A stretch of DNA of 64,000 bases from Haemophilus parainfluenzae. Its GTDB lineage: Bacteria > Pseudomonadota > Gammaproteobacteria > Enterobacterales > Pasteurellaceae. The translations under genes and the position numbers were made by a program. Positions within the stretch are counted from its first letter, which is position 1; each line of letters begins with the position of its first letter. Positions 37,529-44,480 of this stretch are shown here, in pieces. The stretch lies in assembly GCF_003252725.1 (NCBI RefSeq), contig NZ_QEPO01000001.1, positions 434,001 through 498,000 of the forward strand, given 5' to 3'. Under the pieces are notes generated by a model. The model had not been told where the DNA came from and ran no database searches. It saw only the letters and a list, made by a program, of their open reading frames with translations.

Positions 37529-40060
37529 ATGAACAAAATAAATAATGATTTATTAAATAATGAAAATATTAAAAGTAAAATTATAGAATTAAAAAATATA
37601 TCAAGGATTAATTCAGATGAAAATAAATTCTTAGAGTCTAGATTACAATTGGGCGTTTTGTCAGAAAAATTAGGTTTATATAGTGATGCAGAAAGGTACT
37701 ATAGAGAAATCAACAAAAATGACATTGGTGAATATTTTGTAAAATCAAGAAATGATTTAGGCAGATTATTAGAAAAACTAGAGAAATATGAAGAGGCTGA
37801 AATGGTTTATCGTGAAGTTATTAGAAACGATTCTCCAAAAGATTTTGCTATGCTCTGCATTAATTTAGGACTTCTATTAAGCAAGTTAAACAAAAATATA
37901 GAGGCAGAAAAAGTTTATAAAGAAGTAAAAAGAGAGGACGATAAATTACAATATGCCAAATCTAGAATTAATTTAGGGGTGCTGTTAAAAAAACAAAAAA
38001 GATATGAGGAGTCTGAGCAGGTTTATAAGCAAGTAAGAAGAAAAGATGATAAGAGTTTATTTGCCATTGCTCAAATGAAATTAGGTATTTTATATGATGA
38101 ATGGGGAAAATCTGAGGAGGCAGAAAAGGCTTATTTAAAAGTAAAAAAAGAGGATAATAAAGAATGTTTTGCTATGGCAATGTTTTTATTAAGTGAATTA
38201 TTAAATAGAAAAGAAAGATACAAAGAAGAAGAACTAATTCATAGAATAATTCAAAAAGAGGATAGTGGAGAATATTTTGCAAAATCAAGGAATAATTTAG
38301 GAAGATTATTAGAGAAATTCGGGAAATATGAAGAGGCTGAAAAAGTTTATCGAGAAGTTGTTAGAGAGGACTCTCCAAAAGATTTTGCTATTCTAAGTAT
38401 TAATTTAGGAGTGCTATTAAGTAAGTTAAATAGAAATATAGAGGCAGAGAAAGTCTATCAAGAGGTTAGAAGAGAAGATGATAAAATACAATATGCCAAA
38501 TCTAGAATTAATTTAGGTGTATTATTAAAAAAAAGAAGAAAATATGAGGAAGCTGAGCTGGTTTATAAAGAAGTTGAGCGTAACGATGATAAGAGTTTAT
38601 TTGCAATTGCTCAAATGAATTTGGGAATTCTATATAGTGATTGGGGAAAATATAAAGAGGCAAAAAAAGCTTATCTAAATGTCAAAAAAGAAGATGACAA
38701 AGAACACTTTGCTAGAGCAAGAAATAATTTAGGATATTTGTTAAACAAGCGTGGAAAATATAAAGCTGCAGAGAAGAGTTATTCAGAGGTTGGTAGAGAC
38801 GATTCTCCAAAAGAATTTGCAAGAGCAAGTGTTAATTTAGGTCTTTTACTAGATAAACAAAAAAGATCTGACGAGGCAATAAAGGTCTTGTTGGATATAA
38901 AGATAGAAGATAGTGAATATTTTTTCTGTAGAGCAAGATTTATAATTGGAAGTATATTGGTTTGCAAAGGTAAATATTCTGATGCAATGACTTATTTTAA
39001 ATATTCTAAAAAAGTTCATAGTTATGAAAGTGAGTGTTTTATAAGAATTTTAGAATCTTCAAATGAATTTATTGAAATATTAAAAGATTTAAAAGAAATA
39101 GTTGTTTCTATTTTAAATAGCTTAAAATTAGATAATAAGAATGAGGATTGTATTTGCCATTATACAAGACCTAGTACAGCGTTCTCATTATTAGGATTTT
39201 CAGGTGATGATAAACAGCCATCGAACTTACGTTTAAGTACTATAAAAAATGTAAATGATCCAAAAGAGGGTAAAATTTTATTTGATTATCTAGGATTTCC
39301 TAATCGAGAAATTGGCCTTGCTTCATTTATTAGCTGTTTTACATTTAATCATGATAGCTTAAATCAGTTTAGATTATATGGAAAAGAAAATAACCAAGAA
39401 GCTTCAGGAGTAAGTATTGTTTTAAGAAAAGATTTCTTTGATGAATATTCAGAATTTTATAACTTTATTGACTATGAAGGAAAAGAGTTGCCAATTTCTT
39501 TACCTTATTTAGAAGAAAATACAAATGCTAATAATAATGAAATAAAAAAACTACCAGTTTATAGGTGTATATATATAGATCAGGAATCCGACTATATTAA
39601 ATTAGCTAAGAGAAATGAGATTGATTTCTATAGAAGGGGAATGTCTTCTAAGGATTTTAATGATTATTTAAGAACTATTAATGAGAAAACTATAGAAACA
39701 AAAAATAACCTTAATAAGATTAAGTCTATATTAAGAAATATAATTAAAAATAATATTAATGATGATGTGTTTGATGTGATTAATTATATTTTATTACCCT
39801 TAAGGTTTTTAGTTAAACATGCCGCATTTGAGGATGAGCAGGAATGTAGAATATTTTTTATAACAAATTTATTTGATAAGCGAATTGTTTCAAATGTAAA
39901 TGAGAAATCAATGTATTTAAAATATGAAGAGGCAATTGGAGAGTATATAGATAAAATATATTTATCAATTGGAGCATCTCAGTATGAAGATTTCTTTATT
40001 AGAGCTTTAAGAGATAGTTCTAAAGTTTGTCATTCCAAAAATCCATTTAGAAATAAATAA
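37529..40060 (+). CDS. TPR-repeat protein with DUF2971-like C-terminal domain (accessory, unknown role)
   Basis: 843 residues, start ATG preceded by AAAGGA. Residues about 33-500 are 13 repeats of 36 residues (pattern FAxSRxNLGxLLxKxxKYxEAE, then xVYxEV and reD) of TPR/Sel1 type. Repeats 2-6 and 7-11 are copies of each other: the DNA repeats with a period of exactly 540 bases (from 37730 and 38270). Residues about 540-830 look like DUF2971: CHYTRPSTAFSLLG (543 on), LRLSTIKNVNDPKEG (Asn576-Asp577-Pro578), SCFTFNHDSLNQFRLYG (602-618), GVSIVL, and FEDEQECRIFF (768-776). No signal peptide or membrane segment, so a cytoplasmic protein. The gene is far more A+T-rich than its neighbours (9 G/C in the 60 bases 37561-37620), uses AGA/AGG arginine codons and has no uptake signal, all signs of transfer. 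Function unknown; a partner-binding scaffold with an effector domain, possibly in phage defence, is only a hypothesis. Confidence 0.85.
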   Translation: MNKINNDLLNNENIKSKIIELKNISRINSDENKFLESRLQLGVLSEKLGLYSDAERYYREINKNDIGEYFVKSRNDLGRLLEKLEKYEEAEMVYREVIRNDSPKDFAMLCINLGLLLSKLNKNIEAEKVYKEVKREDDKLQYAKSRINLGVLLKKQKRYEESEQVYKQVRRKDDKSLFAIAQMKLGILYDEWGKSEEAEKAYLKVKKEDNKECFAMAMFLLSELLNRKERYKEEELIHRIIQKEDSGEYFAKSRNNLGRLLEKFGKYEEAEKVYREVVREDSPKDFAILSINLGVLLSKLNRNIEAEKVYQEVRREDDKIQYAKSRINLGVLLKKRRKYEEAELVYKEVERNDDKSLFAIAQMNLGILYSDWGKYKEAKKAYLNVKKEDDKEHFARARNNLGYLLNKRGKYKAAEKSYSEVGRDDSPKEFARASVNLGLLLDKQKRSDEAIKVLLDIKIEDSEYFFCRARFIIGSILVCKGKYSDAMTYFKYSKKVHSYESECFIRILESSNEFIEILKDLKEIVVSILNSLKLDNKNEDCICHYTRPSTAFSLLGFSGDDKQPSNLRLSTIKNVNDPKEGKILFDYLGFPNREIGLASFISCFTFNHDSLNQFRLYGKENNQEASGVSIVLRKDFFDEYSEFYNFIDYEGKELPISLPYLEENTNANNNEIKKLPVYRCIYIDQESDYIKLAKRNEIDFYRRGMSSKDFNDYLRTINEKTIETKNNLNKIKSILRNIIKNNINDDVFDVINYILLPLRFLVKHAAFEDEQECRIFFITNLFDKRIVSNVNEKSMYLKYEEAIGEYIDKIYLSIGASQYEDFFIRALRDSSKVCHSKNPFRNK
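37730..38809 (+). repeat. 540-bp tandem duplication inside the TPR gene
   Basis: Copy 1 at 37730-38269 and copy 2 at 38270-38809, each five 36-codon repeats. The copies stay in register and include long identical stretches (for example CCAAATCTAGAATTAATTTA in both), so duplication or gene conversion is more recent than the divergence among single repeats. Confidence 0.85.
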
Positions 40061-40095
40061 TTTCTTATACGGTTCTATTGTTCTAATAATAAACT

Positions 40096-40158
40096 AAAAG
40101 TGTGGTTGGTTTCGCAAGATTTTTTGCTTTAAAGATGCTCTAAAACCAACCGCACTTT
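40096..40158. terminator. Terminator-like inverted repeat with one decayed uptake signal
   Basis: AAAGTGTGGTTGGTTT (left) and AAACCAACCGCACTTT (right) can form a 16-bp stem around a ~30-base loop. The right arm is an intact uptake signal; the left has T for C (AAGTGTGGT), which keeps a G-T pair in the RNA. It follows the TPR gene and may be the original end of the hrpA operon. Confidence 0.6.
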
Positions 40159-40175
40159 CTCCCCAAAACTCTTTT

Positions 40176-40191
40176 TGTGATCTACCTCAAA
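40176..40191. promoter_or_regulatory. CRP-type site before dcuC
   Basis: TGTGA-TCTACC-TCAAA matches the CRP consensus TGTGA-N6-TCACA at nine of ten positions, 80 bases before the dcuC start. It fits catabolite control of dicarboxylate transport. Confidence 0.6.
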
Positions 40192-40270
40192 TTTTCGTAT
40201 TGAACTGATTTACAAGTGCCAATTCAATCGCTATCTTGCTGATATTATTATTTTAATAAAGAGGTAAATT

Positions 40271-41629
40271 ATGGATCTGATAATAGGTTTGATTGCCATT
40301 GTCTTGGTGGCATATTACATCGTGAAAGGCTATTCAGCGACAGGCGTATTGATGTTCGGTGGCTTGGTCTTGTTATTCATTTCAGTGCTGATGGGGCATT
40401 CGATTTTACCGGATGGTGTGAAAAGTACCGGTTCTACTTATTTTGATATTTTAGAATATGTGAAATATCTACTCGGTAATCGTGGCGGCGGCTTAGGCTT
40501 GATGATTATGGTGTTATGTGGTTTCTCTGTGTATATGACCCATCTTGGCGCGAATGATGTGGTGGTGAAATTGGTGTCAAAACCACTGAAAAACATTCGT
40601 TCACCTTATATTTTAATGGTGTTTGCTTACTTCCTTGCATGTTTGATGTCTTTTGCTGTGTCATCTGCAACAGGTTTAGGCGTGTTATTAATGGCGACAT
40701 TATTCCCTGTGATGGTAAACGTGGGGATTTCACGTGGGGCAGCGGCTGCAATTTGCGCATCGCCAATTTCCATTATCCTTTCCCCAACATCAGGCGACGT
40801 GGTGCTTTCGGCTGAAATTTCAAAAATTCCTTTAGGTGAGTTTGCCTTTGGTACCGCATTGCCGGTTTCGATTTTTGCGATTTTAGGGATTGCTGTAGCA
40901 CACTTCTTCTGGCAGCGTTATTTAGATAAAAAAGAAGGTGTGCAAGTAGAACGCATTAATGCAGATGAAATTAAAACCACAGCACCAAACTACTACGCGA
41001 TTTTGCCATTATTACCCATTATTGGCGTATTGATTTTTGATGGTAAATGGGGCTTACCAAATTTACACATCGTTACCGTGATGGTGCTTTGCTTTATCAT
41101 TACTGCTGCGGTAGATTTCTTACGTAGCTTTAACGCAAAACAAACCTTCGATAATCTCATTGTGGCATATCGCGGTATGGCAGATGCCTTTGCGGGTGTG
41201 GTGATGCTTTTAGTGGCGGCAGGTGTATTTGCACAAAGTTTAAGTACAATCGGCTTTATCACTAATTTAATCGACTCAGCACAAACCTTCGGCGGTTCAG
41301 CCTTCTTTATGATGTTAGTGCTTGCGGTGATTACCATTTTAGCCACCATGGCGACCGGTTCAGGTAACGCGGCGTTCTACGCTTTTGCAGAATTAATTCC
41401 TAAATTAGCCACACAAATGGGCGTCAACCCAGCATTCTTAACCATTCCAATGTTACAAGCCTCTAACTTAGGTCGTGGTTTATCACCGGTTTCTGGCGTG
41501 GTTGTAGCAGTATCCGGTATGGGAAACATCTCACCATTTGAAATCGTAAAACGTATGTCTGTCCCAATGTTGGTTGGTTTTATTTGTGTGATTATCGGCA
41601 CAGAAATCTTTGTTTCCGTTGCTGCCTAA
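40271..41629 (+). CDS. dcuC: DcuC-type anaerobic C4-dicarboxylate transporter
   Basis: 452 residues, about 12 membrane segments, DcuC family: MDLIIGLIAIVLVAYYIVKGYS, VLCGFSVYMTHLGAND, SFAVSSATGLGVLLMATLFPV, ASPISIILSPTSGDVVLSAE, ATGSGNAAFYAFAELIPKLA and NLGRGLSPVSGVVVAVSG. DcuC proteins export succinate during fermentation and can exchange fumarate; in Haemophilus this suits fumarate respiration. It lies between the accessory TPR gene and a convergent terminator, with a CRP-like site upstream. Confidence 0.9.
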   Translation: MDLIIGLIAIVLVAYYIVKGYSATGVLMFGGLVLLFISVLMGHSILPDGVKSTGSTYFDILEYVKYLLGNRGGGLGLMIMVLCGFSVYMTHLGANDVVVKLVSKPLKNIRSPYILMVFAYFLACLMSFAVSSATGLGVLLMATLFPVMVNVGISRGAAAAICASPISIILSPTSGDVVLSAEISKIPLGEFAFGTALPVSIFAILGIAVAHFFWQRYLDKKEGVQVERINADEIKTTAPNYYAILPLLPIIGVLIFDGKWGLPNLHIVTVMVLCFIITAAVDFLRSFNAKQTFDNLIVAYRGMADAFAGVVMLLVAAGVFAQSLSTIGFITNLIDSAQTFGGSAFFMMLVLAVITILATMATGSGNAAFYAFAELIPKLATQMGVNPAFLTIPMLQASNLGRGLSPVSGVVVAVSGMGNISPFEIVKRMSVPMLVGFICVIIGTEIFVSVAA

Positions 41630-41647
41630 TTTGATAGGCAAAAAAGA

Positions 41648-41680
41648 AGGGCTGATAGTGAATATCAGCCCTTTGTTTTA
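41648..41680. terminator. Terminator between dcuC and folK
   Basis: GGGCTGATA / TATCAGCCC nine-bp stem with a five-base loop, followed by TTTGTTTT, between convergent genes. Confidence 0.8.
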
Positions 41681-41682
41681 AG

Positions 41683-42186
41683 TTAAGTGCGGTCAATTTT
41701 CTCGCTGTTTTTGATTTTATGCATTTGATGATTTTCAAAGGCTTTCACCAAATCTGCGACTTTTTCGCCTTCCGGTAAAACCAAATCTTGTGCGATATCA
41801 TTAAGCGGCACAATCACGAATTCGCGATTTTTCATATCGTAATGAGGCACGGTTAAGCGTTCATTTTGAATGATTTGATCGCCATAAAGCAGAATATCCA
41901 AATCCAGTGTACGCTCCCCCCAACGACGTAAACGCACGCGACCTTGTTCATTTTCAATGCGTTGTAATTCATCGAGTAAGGCTAAAGGTGGGCGAGTGGT
42001 TTCGATCATAGCCACCGCATTTACATAGTCAGGTTGATCTTGCGGACCTAATGGTTTGCTTTGATAAAATCCGCTCACCGATTTTAATTCGGTATTAGGT
42101 AGCGCAGAAATTGCCTCTAATGCGGAATTTAATTGTTCTGTCGGCGTATTTAAATTGCTGCCAAGGGCGATATACACTTGAACCAT
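41683..42186 (-). CDS. folK: FolK, hydroxymethyl-dihydropterin pyrophosphokinase
   Basis: Transfers pyrophosphate from ATP to 6-hydroxymethyl-7,8-dihydropterin in folate synthesis. 167 residues with YIALGSNLNTP at the start, GFYQSKPLGPQDQPDYVNAV, and the HPPK signature RRWGERTLDLDILLYGD. The start codon shares a base with the pcnB stop (both at 42186), so it is translationally coupled to pcnB. The C-terminus contains an uptake signal (41685 region) encoding the last residues. Confidence 0.95.
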   Translation of the reverse strand: MVQVYIALGSNLNTPTEQLNSALEAISALPNTELKSVSGFYQSKPLGPQDQPDYVNAVAMIETTRPPLALLDELQRIENEQGRVRLRRWGERTLDLDILLYGDQIIQNERLTVPHYDMKNREFVIVPLNDIAQDLVLPEGEKVADLVKAFENHQMHKIKNSEKIDRT

Positions 42187-43682
42187 TAGTTAGCCGCCTT
42201 AGGTTTACGTCTTCGATAATATTTTTTCTTCGGTGCAGGATGCAATTTTTGTTGTTCTTGAACCAACTGGCGACGTTGTTCTTGATTGCTCAGTTGGTAC
42301 TCATGCCACCATTTTGCCAATTCAACGGTTTCACCACCTTCCACTTCGGCACGCATCGCCAATAAATCAAAGGCCGCACGGAATTTTTGATGTTCCATCG
42401 TGCGAGCAGGGTGAGAACCCGTGCGTTTAAGCAATTGTAATTGCAACATCCAAATATCACGAATAACGGATGTATGACGACGAGGTGCGGCTAATGATCG
42501 GCATAATTGATCAAGCACTTCATTTGCCGCAAGGGCATAGGCATCGTGATTGTTTAAGCCACCTTCATTTTTCAGCACATCCACTTTTTCGCGTAATGGA
42601 TACCAGAAGAATGCCGCAAATAAAAAGGCTGGATTGATACGTAATTTGTCGGCAATACGTTCATCAGTTGAATTTAACGAAGTTAAAATCATGCGTTCTG
42701 CAAGGCTGTCTTCTTTTTCGGTAAAATAAGGTGTTAAGCTTGGGAAAAGCTGTTCAAATAAGCCATATTGGCGAAGTAATTTATAAGTTTTTACGCCATT
42801 GCCAGACTGCAATAATTTTAGGCTTTCATCGAATAAACGCGCCGGTGGAATATTTTTCAGCAATGGTGCAAGCTCACGAATGGGTTGTTCACTTGGTTTT
42901 TCCAAGAACATATCCAATTTCGCCATAAAGCGCACAGAGCGTAACATACGCACGGGATCTTCTTGATAGCGGGTCACCGGATCACCAATCAGACGTAATT
43001 TTCCGTTTTTCAGATCATCAATCCCATTGAAGTAATCACGCAATGTATTATCTTGCGGATTGTAGTAAAGGGCATTTACGGTGAAGTCACGGCGCTCCGC
43101 ATCTTGTTCAATGGTGCCGTACACGTTATCACGTAATAACATCCCTTCATCGCTTTGTTTTGCTTGATTTTCGCTGCGCGCGTCCGAATGGCTAGCACGG
43201 AATGTGGCCACTTCGATTACATCACGACCAAACATAATATGCGCAAGGCGGAAACGACGACCGACTAAACGGCATTGACGTTGGAATACCGCTTGAATTT
43301 GGTCGGGACGTGCATTTGTTGCTACATCAAAATCTTTTGGATGTTTGCCCAACAATAAATCACGCAAACAACCACCAACGATATAAGCGTCATAACCTTG
43401 GCGTTGCAATTTTTCTACCACGGTAATGGCATTACGGCTAAACATACGTGGGTTAATACCAAAATGAGAGGCTTTAACGATATGTTTGTCGTGACGATGC
43501 GCTTGGGTGTTGGTTTTTTTGTGGTGAGAAGAGGACTGGGCGATCTTGGGTTGTGAACGCTCTGTTTTTGAAACGTTTGGTTTTTCAGTTTTTGGCGCCG
43601 TTTTTTGGACGGGGGAATTTATATTGGTTTCAGTTTCTTTTTTAGTTTTTTTACCAAATAAATTTTTTATATAAGTAAGAAT
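42186..43682 (-). CDS. pcnB: PcnB, poly(A) polymerase I, probable AUU start
   Basis: Adds poly(A) tails to RNA 3' ends and so speeds decay. The first ATG (43445) gives 419 residues beginning MFSRNAITVVEKL, which cuts into the conserved N-terminus. Reading upstream, the frame is open for 79 more codons to a TAA at 43688-43686 and holds no ATG, GTG or TTG. It does have GGAG at 43692-43689 followed after six bases by ATT at 43682: ATT CTT ACT TAT ATA (ILTYIKNLFGKK), which lines up with E. coli PcnB (IFTRVANFCRKV), known to start at AUU. So I call 498 residues. The catalytic block is GGCLRDLLLGKHPKDFDVAT; the basic C-terminus is KKKYYRRRKPKAAN. Residues 15-65 are a low-complexity basic linker. 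Confidence 0.85.
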   Translation of the reverse strand: MLTYIKNLFGKKTKKETETNINSPVQKTAPKTEKPNVSKTERSQPKIAQSSSHHKKTNTQAHRHDKHIVKASHFGINPRMFSRNAITVVEKLQRQGYDAYIVGGCLRDLLLGKHPKDFDVATNARPDQIQAVFQRQCRLVGRRFRLAHIMFGRDVIEVATFRASHSDARSENQAKQSDEGMLLRDNVYGTIEQDAERRDFTVNALYYNPQDNTLRDYFNGIDDLKNGKLRLIGDPVTRYQEDPVRMLRSVRFMAKLDMFLEKPSEQPIRELAPLLKNIPPARLFDESLKLLQSGNGVKTYKLLRQYGLFEQLFPSLTPYFTEKEDSLAERMILTSLNSTDERIADKLRINPAFLFAAFFWYPLREKVDVLKNEGGLNNHDAYALAANEVLDQLCRSLAAPRRHTSVIRDIWMLQLQLLKRTGSHPARTMEHQKFRAAFDLLAMRAEVEGGETVELAKWWHEYQLSNQEQRRQLVQEQQKLHPAPKKKYYRRRKPKAAN

Positions 43683-43688
43683 AATTTA

Positions 43689-43692
43689 CTCC
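43689..43692 (-). promoter_or_regulatory. Shine-Dalgarno sequence that sets the AUU start of pcnB
   Basis: GGAG on the minus strand, six bases before the ATT at 43682; an in-frame TAA lies between them. No such sequence stands at a proper distance before the ATG at 43445. Confidence 0.7.
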
Positions 43693-43726
43693 ATTCTCTA
43701 TGTTAAATGCGCATTTGATAAAAACA

Positions 43727-43762
43727 CGAAAAGTGCGGTTGTTTTTGACCGCACTTTTTCGT
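43727..43762 (-). terminator. Terminator after dksA built from two uptake signals
   Basis: CGAAAAAGTGCGGTC and its partner AACCGCACTTTTCG face each other on the minus strand around a short T/G loop. No long T run follows, so readthrough into pcnB is likely partial. Confidence 0.65.
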
Positions 43763-43779
43763 TGGGTTATTTGAATCAA

Positions 43780-44217
43780 TTAACCTGCGACTTGTTTTTC
43801 ACGAATTTCAGCAAGGGTTTTGCAATCGATACAAAGATCAGCAGTAGGACGTGCTTCTAAGCGACGAATGCCAATTTCTTCCCCACAAGAATCACAGTAA
43901 CCGAAATCATCGGTGTCCAATTTTTTCAATGTGTATTCAATCTTTTTCATTAATTTACGCTCGCGATCGCGGTTACGTAATTCAAGACTGAATTCTTCTT
44001 CTTGGGTCGCACGGTCTGCTGGATCTGGGAAGTTTGAAGCTTCATCTTGCATATGAGCAACAGTTCTTGATGCTTCTTCCACAATTTGCTCATGCCATGC
44101 AGTTAAAATTTTTCTGAAATGAAGAATTTGATCTTCATTCATGTATTCTTCACCTTTCTTTGGTTGATAAGGTGTAACACCGGCTAAATCCAGCAAACTT
44201 AGAGATGCCTTAGACAT
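43780..44217 (-). CDS. dksA: DksA, RNA polymerase secondary-channel regulator
   Basis: Works with ppGpp to repress stable-RNA promoters and activate amino-acid genes. 145 residues: coiled coil with the tip motif [12 protein letters not shown], then a four-cysteine zinc finger ([18 protein letters not shown], then CIDC) and the C-terminal helix. It lies upstream of pcnB-folK on the same strand, the order also found in enterobacteria (there with gluQ between). Confidence 0.96.
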   Translation of the reverse strand: MSKASLSLLDLAGVTPYQPKKGEEYMNEDQILHFRKILTAWHEQIVEEASRTVAHMQDEASNFPDPADRATQEEEFSLELRNRDRERKLMKKIEYTLKKLDTDDFGYCDSCGEEIGIRRLEARPTADLCIDCKTLAEIREKQVAG

Positions 44218-44383
44218 TGATAACTCCTAATAATAGTACAGAATTTAATGACGTCCTGTCTTGTTTTTTGTGATTAGTTCTTATTGCTAAAAATAGCTGA
44301 CATAAGAACCTAGTTATTTTAAGGGCGATATAAATAGCAGAACTTCATCTATTTAGCAAATAAATTTAACCTGGAAATTTAAA

Positions 44384-44405
44384 TTTTGCGATCGAGATCG
44401 CAAAA
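44384..44405. promoter_or_regulatory. CRP-S (competence, Sxy-dependent) site of comEC
   Basis: Perfect 22-bp palindrome TTTTGCGATC-GA-GATCGCAAAA. The core TGCGA-N6-TCGCA instead of TGTGA-N6-TCACA is the mark of CRP-S sites, which need Sxy as well as CRP-cAMP. It lies 76 bases before comEC. Confidence 0.9.
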
Positions 44406-44480
44406 AATGGCGTAATTATTTGTTTATTTATGAGGTTAAGGCTAGGTTGCCTTATTTTCTCGCTATAAATCACACTCCAA

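Noticed and set aside
43443..43445. ATG at 43445 as the start of pcnB
   Set aside because: It has no Shine-Dalgarno sequence at a proper distance and removes residues (KHIVKASHFGINPR) that align with the conserved PcnB N-terminus; the open frame extends to an ATT start with GGAG.
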